Shown here piece after piece: positions 1-9,242 of a DNA stretch of 64,000 nucleotides. A model generated the notes under the pieces. It saw nothing but the letters and a program-made list of their open reading frames with translations, searched no databases and was not told the DNA's origin. Location of the stretch: positions 226,207 through 290,206 of the forward strand of contig JANSXC010000002.1 in NCBI GenBank assembly GCA_024743115.1, written 5' to 3'. A program made the position numbers and the translations under genes. This stretch comes from a bacterium (GTDB taxonomy: Bacteria; Planctomycetota; UBA1135; UBA2386). The stretch's first letter is position 1. Each line of letters opens with the position of its first letter.

Positions 1-420
1 ACGACCTGCCCGGCGACCGTCGTCGCCTACGGCACGACCTGTGTCGGACCAGCGGGCCCGATGACCCTGGCGGCCGGCACATTGCCTTGGACTGGTTCGA
101 CTTTCGCGTCGAGCGCGACCGGATTCGCCGCGGGCAGCCTCGGCGTCGCCCTGGTCGGTCTCGGTCAGCAATCCCTGCCCCTCGCCCAGCTGCACCCCAG
201 CGGCATCGCCGGCTGTCAGCTGTTGACCAGCACCGAGGCGATCCAGCTCGTCGTGCCGGCCGCCGGTATCGCGACGCAACAGTTCACGATCCCCAACGAT
301 CCGGTCTTCGCCGGCGTCACCTTCGCGCATCAGTTCCTGCAGGGCGAGCTCGATCCCCAGGGTGCGTTGCTGTCCCTGAGCGGCACGAGTGCCCTCGAGC
401 TCACGATCGGAGCCTTCTGA
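1..420 (+). CDS. C-terminal end of a secreted repeat-family protein (5' end outside window)
   Basis: The reading frame is open from base 1 and ends at TGA 418-420, leaving 139 residues. They form a complete copy of the C-terminal module that also ends the next gene: a TTCPATV start, a conserved cysteine pair, GFAAGSLGV, a HPSGI.GC segment, QGELDPQGAL and a terminal LTIGAF. The missing N-terminal part was probably a WDG-repeat propeller as in the neighbour, but that is inference. The stop overlaps the next start codon (TGATG), so the two genes are likely translated together. The function of the module is unknown; its constant terminal position suggests export, anchoring or a beta-sandwich cap. 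Confidence 0.85.
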   Translation, partial: TTCPATVVAYGTTCVGPAGPMTLAAGTLPWTGSTFASSATGFAAGSLGVALVGLGQQSLPLAQLHPSGIAGCQLLTSTEAIQLVVPAAGIATQQFTIPNDPVFAGVTFAHQFLQGELDPQGALLSLSGTSALELTIGAF

Positions 421-2966
421 TGCACCTCTCGCGATTCAACATGCAAGCTGCTCTGCTCGTCTCGATCTCGGCCGTCGCCTTGTCCGCCCTGGTATCGGCC
501 CAGTGTGCCACCCAGTGGCAACCTGGAGCCGGCTTTCCCGGCGTGCTAGGCCGCGTGCGCGCGCAGACTATGTGGGACCCGGACGGCGCCGGGCCGGTCA
601 CGCCGAGGCTCGTGATCGGCGGCGACTTCACCGTTGCCGGCACCACGCAAGCCCGGAACATCGCGATGTGGGATCCTGCGGCGCAGTCCTGGTCGCCACT
701 CGGCACGGGCGCCACCGACGACGTCGAGGCCCTGGTCGGGCTGCCGAACGGTCAGCTGATCGCGGCCGGCAGCTTTCGCTCGATCGATGGCATCTCGGTC
801 AACCGGATCGCGAGTTTCGACGGCATCGCCTGGTCGCCGCTCGGCAGCGGCATGCCCAGCACCGTGTACGCGCTGCTGGCAATGCCCAACGGCGACCTGG
901 TTGCCGGCGGTTCGTTCAACACCGCCGGCTCCGTTCAGGCGCTGCGGGTCGCGCGCTGGGATGGCGCGTCCTGGTCCGCCATGGCGATCGGGATCGGCCC
1001 GGGTTCGGGCAGCCGCGTGACGTCGTTGGCGCTGTGCCCCAATGGCAACGTCGTCGCCGGCGGATGGATGCGGCAGGGCAATGGTCTGCCGGCGAGTCCG
1101 GTCCGCATCTGGAACGGCACTGCCTGGACCGCACCGCCTTTCAGTCCGACGCAGTCCGAGGTGCGGGCCGTTGCCTGCATGCCCAACGGTGACGTGATTG
1201 CCGCGGGCCTGCTCACGGCCGTGCCGGGCGTCTCGGTGAACTACATCGCGCGCTGGGACGGTTCGAGTTGGTCGGCACTCGGTGCTGGCCCGAACAACGG
1301 CGTCAACAACTGGGTCAACTGCCTGACCGTGGCGACCAATGGCGACCTGCTGGTCGGCGGCAACTTCACGCTCGCGGGTACGACCCCGGCCTTCAAGATC
1401 GCGCGCTGGGACGGTTCGTCCTGGAGCGCGATCGGCAACAGCATCTCGACGTATGCCAGCGACTACGTGCTGGCGATCACGGAGCTGGCGAACGGTGATC
1501 TCGTTGCCGGCGGCGACTTCGACATGACGGGTGACGGTCCGGCTCGCAGCATCGCCCGCTGGAACGGCTCGTCCTGGTCGGCTGTGACTCCCGGTACCGA
1601 TGGCTCGGTGTCGGCCCAGGCCGTGCTGCCGAACGGGGACCTCGTCGTCGCGGGCTCGTTCTCCACGATCGAAGGCGCCGCGATCACCGGGGTCGCGCGT
1701 TGGGACGGCACCGGCTGGCAGCCACTGGGCGCCGGCGTCGACGGCAGTGTGACGGACCTGCTCGTGCTGTCGAACGGTGATCTGGTCGTGAGTGGATTCT
1801 TCGGGCGGGCGGGTTCCGTCCAGGCTCGGAACATCGCGCGCTGGGACGGTGTCGCGTGGTCGGCGCTCGGCGCCGGTGTGAACAGCGGTGTCCGGACGAT
1901 GGCCGAGATGGCGAATGGCGATGTGGCGATCGGCGGGTTCTTCACGATGGCCGGCGGCGTGCCGGCCAATCGGGTTGCGCGCTGGGACGGAACGGACTGG
2001 TACCCGCTCGGGGGCGGCATCCCCGGCAGCTTCGTGACGGTCTACGACCTCGCGGTTGTGCCGAACGGTGACCTGGTGGTTACCGGCGACTTCTCGAGCC
2101 TCGGGAACCTCGCGCGTTGGGACGGCACGTCGTGGCAGATGATCGGCTCCGGCGCTTCCCGAGGCGGGCGATCGCTGATGGTTCGCGACAGCGGTGAACT
2201 GATCATCGGCGGCTACTTCACGATGATCGATGGCGTCGCCGCGGACCGCATCGCGAGCTGGGACGGGACGACGTTCTCGCCGCTCGGCGCCGGGATCGGT
2301 GGCCCCGCGCTTTCGGTCGAGGAGTTGCCGGGTGGCGACCTGCTCGTCGGCGGCGACTTCTTCACTGCGGGTGGCAACCCCGCGCCCCACATCGCGCGCT
2401 GGGACGGCGCGGTTTGGTCGCCCGTCGGCACCGGCGCGAACAACGACGTCCTCACGGTCGGCCTCGCGCCGGACGGAGTCGTTGTGGCGGGTGGGGCCTT
2501 CACCACGATGGACGACCGCGCGTCGGCTTTCCTGGCCCGGCTGGTGACGACTTGCCCGGCGACGGTCAACTCGGTCCCGACCGCGTGCGTCGGCCCGGCC
2601 GGCGCCATGGTGCTCACCAACGCCACCGACCCATGGGTGGGCGAGACCTTCGTCTCGCACGTGACCGGTTTCGCAGCCGGCAGCCTGGGCGTGTCCCTGG
2701 TTGGCTTGACGGGCCAGAACCAGCCGCTGGCCCTGCTCCACCCGACCGGTATCCCGGGTTGTGAACTACTCACGAGTACCGAGTCGGTGCAACTCGTGGT
2801 GCCGGCCGGCGGCGCGGCTGGCAGCACGATCGTGATCCCCAGCGATCCGGCCTTCGCCGGTGTAGTGCTCCGCCATCAATTCGTGCAAGGCGAGCTCGAC
2901 TCGCAGGGTGCGCTCGTGTCGCTGAGCAGCTCGAACGCACTGTCGCTCACGATCGGGGTCTTCTGA
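420..2966 (+). CDS. Secreted WDG-repeat propeller protein
   Basis: An 848-residue exported protein. The ATG at 420 overlaps the previous stop and gives a signal peptide with an arginine in the n-region and a long hydrophobic core ending at SALVSAQC; the alternative ATG at 441 would remove the positive charge. From about residue 30 to 700 there are some 13 tandem repeats of about 50 residues with the core ARWDG.SW..LG.G....V.AL...PNGDL..GG.F..AG, a kelch or delta-60-like beta-propeller pattern. The last 140 residues are the same module as the end of the preceding gene (C-termini IGAF and IGVF). No catalytic motif is visible. Likely a surface or periplasmic structural or binding protein; the ligand is unknown. 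Confidence 0.85.
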   Translation: MHLSRFNMQAALLVSISAVALSALVSAQCATQWQPGAGFPGVLGRVRAQTMWDPDGAGPVTPRLVIGGDFTVAGTTQARNIAMWDPAAQSWSPLGTGATDDVEALVGLPNGQLIAAGSFRSIDGISVNRIASFDGIAWSPLGSGMPSTVYALLAMPNGDLVAGGSFNTAGSVQALRVARWDGASWSAMAIGIGPGSGSRVTSLALCPNGNVVAGGWMRQGNGLPASPVRIWNGTAWTAPPFSPTQSEVRAVACMPNGDVIAAGLLTAVPGVSVNYIARWDGSSWSALGAGPNNGVNNWVNCLTVATNGDLLVGGNFTLAGTTPAFKIARWDGSSWSAIGNSISTYASDYVLAITELANGDLVAGGDFDMTGDGPARSIARWNGSSWSAVTPGTDGSVSAQAVLPNGDLVVAGSFSTIEGAAITGVARWDGTGWQPLGAGVDGSVTDLLVLSNGDLVVSGFFGRAGSVQARNIARWDGVAWSALGAGVNSGVRTMAEMANGDVAIGGFFTMAGGVPANRVARWDGTDWYPLGGGIPGSFVTVYDLAVVPNGDLVVTGDFSSLGNLARWDGTSWQMIGSGASRGGRSLMVRDSGELIIGGYFTMIDGVAADRIASWDGTTFSPLGAGIGGPALSVEELPGGDLLVGGDFFTAGGNPAPHIARWDGAVWSPVGTGANNDVLTVGLAPDGVVVAGGAFTTMDDRASAFLARLVTTCPATVNSVPTACVGPAGAMVLTNATDPWVGETFVSHVTGFAAGSLGVSLVGLTGQNQPLALLHPTGIPGCELLTSTESVQLVVPAGGAAGSTIVIPSDPAFAGVVLRHQFVQGELDSQGALVSLSSSNALSLTIGVF

Positions 2967-3031
2967 TCCCAACCGTGAGGCAGCCCCCCGACCGCATTCT
3001 CTCTTCAACTCACATTTTCGGACCCTCGGCG

Positions 3032-5494
3032 ATGAGTCAGCGCTTCCCTCTGTTCTTGTTTCCCGTTGCCCTGGCGCTGACCACGAGCGTGTCGGCGCAG
3101 TGCCAGCCGAGCTGGAACAATCTGGCGCAGCTCGGCTTCGGCGTCAGTGGTCAGGTTCGTGCGCTGCTGCCCTGGGATCCCGACGGCGCCGGGCCGCAGC
3201 AGGAGGTCATCGTCGTGGCCGGTGGCTTCCAGGAGGCCGGCGGCATCCCGGCAGCCAACGTGGCGCTCTACGATCCGGTCAGCGGAGCGTGGGCTCCGCT
3301 CGGCGCCGGCACGGACAACACGATCAACGCGCTCGCGGTCGACGGCAACGGCGACCTGCTCGTCGGTGGTGCGTTTCTCAACGCCGGTGGCGTCACCAGC
3401 AACGGCATCGCGCGCTGGAACGGCACGGCCTGGCAACCGATCGGTGTCGGCTTCGACGTGTCGCAGCCCGGCGTGTCGGTCCGTTCGCTCGCGGTCGGCG
3501 GCAACGGCGAGATCTACGCCGGTGGCGACTTCACGATGTCGGGCGGCAACGCGCTGAGCTACTTCGCGCAGTGGAACGGAGCCACCTGGCAGCAGGCTGG
3601 GGCCGGCCTGGCGTTCAACCTTGGTTGTGCACAGACGCGCTTCGGGGTCCTGAGCCTGATCGTGCGCCCGAACGGTGACGTCCTCGCCGGTGGGCAGTTC
3701 GAGCTGGTCGCCAACCCGGCGGTGCGGCATTACGCGCTCTGGGACGGCACCAGCTGGCAGGCGGTGCCCGGTGCGCCGGCGTTCGATTGTGTCCAGGGCG
3801 CGGCGCTGCTGACGAGCGGCGACGTCGTGGTCGCGGGTACCACCGCGAGTGGCGGGACGGTCGTGAGCTGGGATGGCACGAGTTGGCAGACGCTGGGCTC
3901 GCCGGGTGGGCGACCGAACGCGGTGGCGGAACTCGGCGACGGCTCCCTGGTGATCGCGCGCAACGGCTCGCTGCCGCAGGGCCCGGCGGTCGCACGCTGG
4001 GACGGCGCGAACTGGAGCACGATGGCGACGTTCACGCTGCAGCAGGCTGCGTTCGCAGTCGTCGGTTTGCCCGGGTCGGGATCGACCGCGCTCATGGCGG
4101 GCGGCAACTTCTCGACCTACGGACCGCCGACCGGGAACGCTCGCAGTCTGATCCGGTGGGATGGCAACACGTGGACCGGCTCACCCGGCGGCACGATCGG
4201 AATCGCCTACGGCTTCGACGTGCTGCCGAACGGCGACGTCGTCGCGGCTGGATCGTTCTCCCAGATCGGCGGAGTCGCGGCCAACAACGTGGCGCGCTGG
4301 AACGGCACGACCTGGATCCCGATCGGCAACAACGCGCCGTCACCCTGCTACGGGGTGGCGACCACCGATGCCGGCGAGATCTACGTCGCGGCGTTCAACC
4401 AGGTACTGCAGTGGACGGGTTCGAGCTGGCGACAGATCTCGAGCGACAACGCGTGGGGTATCCTGACGCGCCAGAACGGCAAGGTGACGGCCTGGGATGA
4501 CGCGGTGCGCGAATGGGATGGCACGAGCTGGAGCGAACTGCCTGGCGCCGTCAACATCGACGAGGTCGTAGAGGCACCGAATGGCGATCTGCTCGCGCTG
4601 GGCGGCAACAGCTCGTCGTTCTGGCCCCTGCAAGGCCGGATCGGTCGCTGGGACGGCCTGCTCTGGCACAGCCTCGACCCTACCTTCCAGGCCGGCCAGG
4701 CCGAGCACATCGCTGCCGGCCCGAACGGGTCGGTCCTCGTGGCCTGGACCCCCAACGTGTTCCCCAACCCGCAGCCCGTCATCATGGAATACGACGGCGT
4801 CAACTGGCGATCGATCGGCAGCGCCTTCAACGCCGAGATCTACGACCTGATGACCCTGCCGAACGGCGACTGCCTCGCCCTGGGCGCCTTCACCACGACC
4901 GGAGGTTCGCCGAACAGTGCGTTCGCCGCGCGTTGGGACGGCCAGACGTGGCACGACGTCGCGGGCAGTCCCGGCCAGCCGGTCTGGCATGCCGTCGTGC
5001 GGCCGACCGGCGAACTGTTTGCCGAGATCCAGGTCGGCAGCTTCTTCGATCGTGAATACGCGATCGCCACGAGCCCCTGTTTGCCGAATGCCTCGGCGCT
5101 CGGCAGCGGTTGCCCCGGTTCCGGCGGCGCCAACCGACTGCTCGCCGTCACCTGGCCGCAGATCGGCGTCTACTACCGCGGCCGCGGCAGCGAACTGCCG
5201 ACGAACAGTCTGGTATTCGACGTCATCGGCCTGCAGACGACGAACATCGCACTCAACACGCTGACGCCCCTCGCGCCGGCGGGTTGTGTCGACCATGTCA
5301 CGCCCCTGGCCAACCGACTGTTGGTGCCGATCGACGGCCGCGCCACCAGGGAGGTCGACCTGCCCCTGGATCCGGGTTTGATTGGCGTCGACTTCCATCA
5401 CCAGATGTTCCCCGTCGAACTCGACGGTCAGGGCAATCCGGTGGCGGTGACGGCGACCAACGCGGTCAGTGTCCGGATCGGCAGCGTGTTGTAG
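3032..5494 (+). CDS. Secreted WDG-repeat propeller protein, diverged paralogue
   Basis: An 820-residue exported protein. I start at ATG 3032 because it opens directly on a signal peptide (MSQRFPLFLFPVALA, cleavage near VSAQC); the frame is open further upstream but carries no export signal there. The body again consists of about 50-residue WDG or WNG repeats (GTSW, PNGDV, AGG.F), less regular than in the upstream gene. The C-terminus is a related module opening with a GSGCPGSGG segment and ending TNAVSVRIGSVL. It lies 65 bp after its paralogue in the same direction, so the three genes look like a tandem family. Function unknown. Confidence 0.83.
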   Translation: MSQRFPLFLFPVALALTTSVSAQCQPSWNNLAQLGFGVSGQVRALLPWDPDGAGPQQEVIVVAGGFQEAGGIPAANVALYDPVSGAWAPLGAGTDNTINALAVDGNGDLLVGGAFLNAGGVTSNGIARWNGTAWQPIGVGFDVSQPGVSVRSLAVGGNGEIYAGGDFTMSGGNALSYFAQWNGATWQQAGAGLAFNLGCAQTRFGVLSLIVRPNGDVLAGGQFELVANPAVRHYALWDGTSWQAVPGAPAFDCVQGAALLTSGDVVVAGTTASGGTVVSWDGTSWQTLGSPGGRPNAVAELGDGSLVIARNGSLPQGPAVARWDGANWSTMATFTLQQAAFAVVGLPGSGSTALMAGGNFSTYGPPTGNARSLIRWDGNTWTGSPGGTIGIAYGFDVLPNGDVVAAGSFSQIGGVAANNVARWNGTTWIPIGNNAPSPCYGVATTDAGEIYVAAFNQVLQWTGSSWRQISSDNAWGILTRQNGKVTAWDDAVREWDGTSWSELPGAVNIDEVVEAPNGDLLALGGNSSSFWPLQGRIGRWDGLLWHSLDPTFQAGQAEHIAAGPNGSVLVAWTPNVFPNPQPVIMEYDGVNWRSIGSAFNAEIYDLMTLPNGDCLALGAFTTTGGSPNSAFAARWDGQTWHDVAGSPGQPVWHAVVRPTGELFAEIQVGSFFDREYAIATSPCLPNASALGSGCPGSGGANRLLAVTWPQIGVYYRGRGSELPTNSLVFDVIGLQTTNIALNTLTPLAPAGCVDHVTPLANRLLVPIDGRATREVDLPLDPGLIGVDFHHQMFPVELDGQGNPVAVTATNAVSVRIGSVL

Positions 5495-5637
5495 CCCGCA
5501 CTCGATCGCGCCGAACTCAGGCGCGACGAAGGGCCGCGCGGTGTTCCCGGCCGTCGAGCCCGCGTAGCGATCGAAGGGCCGAGTCCGGAAGGCGGGCTCG
5601 TGTTGTGCGCTCGGGCTGCGTAGAACAACCCGTGCCA

Positions 5638-7866
5638 ATGATGACGTCCCTTCGCCCGTTTCGAGCTCTTGCCCTGGTGGTCGGTGTCGCCGCGGCAGCC
5701 GCGCAGTCCGAACCCGACTGGCCGCATTGGCGCGGCCCCGCCCGTGACGGCATGTCGAGCGAAACCGGCTGGACGACGCGTGGCCGAACCGAGCCGCTGT
5801 GGTCGGTCGATATCGGGCTGGGCTACTCCAGCGTCGCGATTGCGGGTAGCCGGGTGCTTACGATGGGGTTCGACGAGGAGCAGGGGCAGGATCGGGTGTT
5901 CTGCTTCGACGTCGAGACCGGCCGCGAGCTCTGGCGGCACGCATGGCCAGCGGAGATTCGTGCCAACTTTCACGGTGGCGGTACACTCACGACGCCGACG
6001 ATCGACGGCGAGGTGGTCTTCGTCACGAATCGTGAAGGGCGTTGCTTCGCGCTCTCACTCGCGGACGGCACGGTGTTGTGGCAGCGTGACTACACCGCCG
6101 AGCTGGGCTTGAAGGTGACGTTCCACGGCTTTGCCGCGTCGCCGCTCGCCCTGGCGGATCGACTCGTGCTCGAGTTGGGCGGCACCATGGTGGCGGTCGA
6201 CAAGAAGGCTGGCGCAATCCTGTGGCGAGCCAAGGACGAGGGCGACGGGGGCTACTCCAACCCTGTGCCGTTCACTCTGCGCGACGAGGATCTGCTCGCG
6301 CAGTTTGCCGGATCTGCGTTGGTCGTTCGCGAGCGGGATAGCGGCAAGGAGCGCTATCGCTACCCGTGGAAGCCGAAGAGTGGCGGGATCAACAGTGCGA
6401 CACCGATCGTGTTCGACGACCGGGTGTTCATCAGCACGGCCTACAACCAGGGCAGCGCTCTGCTGCGGCTCGGTGACGAGCCGAAGCCGGAGTTGCTCTG
6501 GCGCAGCCGGCAGTTGCGCAACAAGTGCAGTGGGTGCGTGCTCTACGAGGGGCATGTCTACGGCTTCGACGAGTCGATGCTGTGTTGCATCGGACTCGAC
6601 GGCAAGCGCCGCTGGCGCCAACGCGGCCTCGGCATGGGTTCGCTGACGATCGCCGGCGGACGATTGATCGTCTTGACCTCGGACGGCGAGCTGCTGATCG
6701 GCGCGGCGGACCCCACCGGTTTCACTCCCGAACATCGCGCCAAGGTGCTGGATGGTGGCGTCTACTGGACGTCGCCCGTGCTGGTGCGGGGTCTGCTGTT
6801 CTGCCGCAACAGTCTCGGCAATCTCGTATGTCTCGATCATCGCCGAGCCGCGACCGCCGCAACGGCGACCGCGGTCGGGGCGACGCCAGCGGGAGGTGAA
6901 GGCTTGCCGGCGGCCGAAGCGCTGTTCGCACGCCACGCGCAACGCATCGGTGGCGCGACGCTGCTGGCACGGCGGTCGGTGACGATGTCGGGCACGGTCG
7001 AGATCCGCGACGTCGGCCTGCTGCCGAGCCCGCTGCGCATCCTGCTCGATCGGAGCGGCAATCGATTATTGACGATCGACCAGGGCCAGTTCGGGATCGG
7101 TCGCTACGGCTGCGATGCGGAGCTGGCCTGGGAGCTCGATCCAATGGCGGCCGAGCAGGTGCTCGACAGCGTGGGGCATCGCGAACTGATCGAGACGATG
7201 GGGCTGCACTCGTTCGCCGATTGGCGCACGACATACAAGGATCTGACGACCACGGGCCGCCAACGGTTCGGCGGCCGGGATTGCTGGGTCGTCGCCGCGT
7301 CATCCGAGCGCGGTGCCGAGCGCCAGTTGTTCTTCGACTGCAGCACGGGCTACCTGGCGGGGCACGATGCGGCGGGCGAGGCACTGGTGCGTTACTCGGA
7401 CTGGCGTGCGTTCGACGGCATCGAGGTTGCGACCACGGTCGAGGTCGTCGCGCACGACACGGGCAACGAACAGACCCGGAAGATCACCGCCGTCCGCTGG
7501 GATGACGTCGACCCCGCCGCGTTCGAGCGGCCGGCCGCCGTCACCCGGATGTTGCGCACCCCGGAACAAATCGAGGCCGAGAACGTCGCCGCCCGCGCGA
7601 AGTTCGCGGCGGAGCTCGGCTCCTACACCCGCGTCGACAACGACGGCCGCGAGCGGGGAGCGAAGATCACGGTCTCGGACGGCTACCTGAGCCTGGAGCC
7701 GGAGCGCGGCGGCCCCCTGTGGTTCCTGCCGCCGGACGACAAGGGGGTCTTTGCGGGGCGTGACCGCAAGCTCGAGCTGGTGTTCACGGCGGACGCGGAT
7801 GGTCGGGTCACAGGTATGAAGCTGCAGACCCCGCGGGGGAGCTACGAGTTTCGCCGTAAGCGTTGA
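5638..7866 (+). CDS. Exported PQQ-like beta-propeller protein with C-terminal extra domain
   Basis: A 742-residue protein starting at ATG 5638 (a second ATG follows directly), with a signal peptide ending near AAAAQSE. The segment WPHWRGPARDG at about residues 30-40 is the classic opening of planctomycete PQQ-like propeller proteins. It is followed by blades such as GRELWRHAW, DGTVLWQRDY and KAGAILWRAKDEG up to about residue 400. After a low-complexity alanine/threonine linker comes a second domain (about 430-640, with SGTVEIRDVGL and GGRDCWVV) that resembles the LolA-like or outer-membrane-lipoprotein-sorting fold, then a short beta-rich tail. A quinone cofactor is not implied, since most proteins of this type lack one. 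Probably periplasmic. Confidence 0.8.
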   Translation: MMTSLRPFRALALVVGVAAAAAQSEPDWPHWRGPARDGMSSETGWTTRGRTEPLWSVDIGLGYSSVAIAGSRVLTMGFDEEQGQDRVFCFDVETGRELWRHAWPAEIRANFHGGGTLTTPTIDGEVVFVTNREGRCFALSLADGTVLWQRDYTAELGLKVTFHGFAASPLALADRLVLELGGTMVAVDKKAGAILWRAKDEGDGGYSNPVPFTLRDEDLLAQFAGSALVVRERDSGKERYRYPWKPKSGGINSATPIVFDDRVFISTAYNQGSALLRLGDEPKPELLWRSRQLRNKCSGCVLYEGHVYGFDESMLCCIGLDGKRRWRQRGLGMGSLTIAGGRLIVLTSDGELLIGAADPTGFTPEHRAKVLDGGVYWTSPVLVRGLLFCRNSLGNLVCLDHRRAATAATATAVGATPAGGEGLPAAEALFARHAQRIGGATLLARRSVTMSGTVEIRDVGLLPSPLRILLDRSGNRLLTIDQGQFGIGRYGCDAELAWELDPMAAEQVLDSVGHRELIETMGLHSFADWRTTYKDLTTTGRQRFGGRDCWVVAASSERGAERQLFFDCSTGYLAGHDAAGEALVRYSDWRAFDGIEVATTVEVVAHDTGNEQTRKITAVRWDDVDPAAFERPAAVTRMLRTPEQIEAENVAARAKFAAELGSYTRVDNDGRERGAKITVSDGYLSLEPERGGPLWFLPPDDKGVFAGRDRKLELVFTADADGRVTGMKLQTPRGSYEFRRKR

Positions 7867-8051
7867 GTGGTGGCTGGGCTGTGCCCTCGCCGATGGCTCG
7901 GTGTTCGGTGAGTGCGCGAGGCTCGAGCTGTCGGAAAGCGGTCAGATGCGGACATCGACGGGGAGGCGCGGCCAAGTGAGGACGCCGTGCTCATTCGCCA
8001 ATCGCCTGCTTGCTACTCCGGGGAGCTCTCTGACCGGGTTGGCCGTTGCCG

Positions 8052-9213
8052 TCACTCGGGAAGATCGTATCGAAGGATCAGCGTCCGTCCGTCGCGCCAC
8101 ACTGCGATCTCGGTCTCGGTGCCCGCCGTCAGCGTCAACGTGCAGTACGCGTGCAGGTGATCGAACGACGCGAAGTCGCGCTTACCTGCGAAGCCGATTA
8201 CGACATCCCCTTTGCGCAGGCCGGCCGCTCGCGCTGCTTTGCCCCGCGCCTTCTGCTCGCCCCACTCGACCAGATACGTCACCCGCATGGCGAACGGTGC
8301 TTTGCCAAGGCCGAGCTCCTTCCGTTCGGCGTTGGAGAGCTTGCGCCCGCCGAATCCAGGTGACGGCGACAGGTTCCACTTCAGCGGCCGCCACGCGTAT
8401 TCCTCGGGTGGGCAGCGCTTCCAGTCATCGGCGAGCGCAAGCCTGGCGTCGCGCGCAGCACCGTCGCGGCGGAACCGAACGGCGAGCGTGGTCGCGGCGA
8501 ACGGCGCGCGGTGCAGGGCCCACTGCACGTCGCTGAACGTCCGCACCGAGCGTGAGGCCGATGCGAGCAGGGTCGGGAAACACGAACGCGTCCTCACGGC
8601 GCCACCGGCGTCGCAGCATTGCGTCACGCGTCTCGGCGTCGTGCACGGTGTGGCAATGCACGCAGTCGATGCGCTGGCCCGCGGCGATCTTGCGCCGCAG
8701 TACGGGCAGGTCGATTGCACGTAGTGGCTCGGCGGCAGCCGGTGGCACCGTGTCGCGGTCATACTCGCGGTGTTCTGCGATCGTGTCGCGTAGCAGCTGC
8801 GTCAAGCTGGGGATGCCGAGGTATCGGTCGGCGCCCGACGGGCCGCGACCACCGTAGCGATGGTAGACCGTGCCGTCGGCGTGCATCAGGAGCACCGCGA
8901 ACGTCAGATCGAAGTCGAAACGCAGATTCGCGATGTCGACGTCACGCAGGTTGGTGCAGCGCACGGCGACGTACGGCGCCGCGGCCACGTTCAGCTCGGG
9001 GATGCCACGACCCAACTGGCCGTAGAAGTCGCCGCAGTCTCGTCAAGCTTCGCAGCGGAGGACCACGAACAGTGGAGCACGCTTCTGTGTGGCGAGCCGT
9101 TTCGCCGCCGCTAGATCCGCGTGCCAGGTGATCTCTGCCGTCTTCTCTTGGGCCTGCAACGAACAGGCGGTCAGAAGCAACGATGAGGCGACCGAGGCGC
9201 AGATGCCCTTCAT
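8052..9213 (-). CDS. Trx7/PDZ-type thioredoxin-fold selenoprotein lipoprotein, interrupted by a frameshift
   Basis: Starts at ATG 9213 with a lipoprotein signal (SLLLTAC, lipobox cysteine 17). A thioredoxin-7-like beta strand PLFVVLRC follows, then an in-frame TGA at 9045-9043 as codon 57. The same frame continues as RDCGDFYGQLG, so the motif reads C54-E-A-U57-R-D-C60, a CxxU redox pair. Past it come the rest of the thioredoxin fold, a CVHCH motif, and a C-terminal PDZ domain (GLRKGDVVIGFAGK) ending at 8052. A second break is a +1 frameshift near 8522-8541, where a 10-bp motif is repeated (gacgttcagc gacgtgcagt); dropping one copy gives an uninterrupted 383-codon frame apart from the UGA. The frameshift may be a real inactivation or a sequence error. 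Domain order matches planctomycete Trx7/PDZ (seleno)proteins as I remember that family. Confidence 0.7.
9007..9032 (-). promoter_or_regulatory. Candidate bacterial SECIS hairpin of the Trx7/PDZ gene
   Basis: Downstream of the in-frame TGA (9045-9043), the minus-strand segments gcgactt and gggtcgt can form a 7-bp stem with three G-U pairs. It encloses a 12-nt loop in which GGCCA can be presented on two further pairs. The loop begins 17 nt after the UGA, within the usual range for bacterial SECIS elements. This hairpin is weaker and less canonical than the one in the AhpD-like gene at 33.7 kb. Confidence 0.4.
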
Positions 9214-9242
9214 GTTGGATACGATAGTCGGAGGCGCCACGG

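Noticed and set aside
546..2741. Very long open frame on the minus strand (731 codons) over the WDG-repeat gene
   Set aside because: Low-complexity Arg/Asp/Ala translation mirroring codon-position bias of the plus-strand gene; typical GC-rich shadow with no family motif. Similar long antisense frames over 4340-5638, 36172-37623, 37806-39371 and 51343-52767 were rejected for the same reason.
420..5494. CRISPR array or DNA-level satellite suggested by regular repeats
   Set aside because: The periodicity is about 150 bp, in frame, with silent variation; it reflects protein repeats. No CRISPR-type direct repeats with spacers were seen anywhere in the window.
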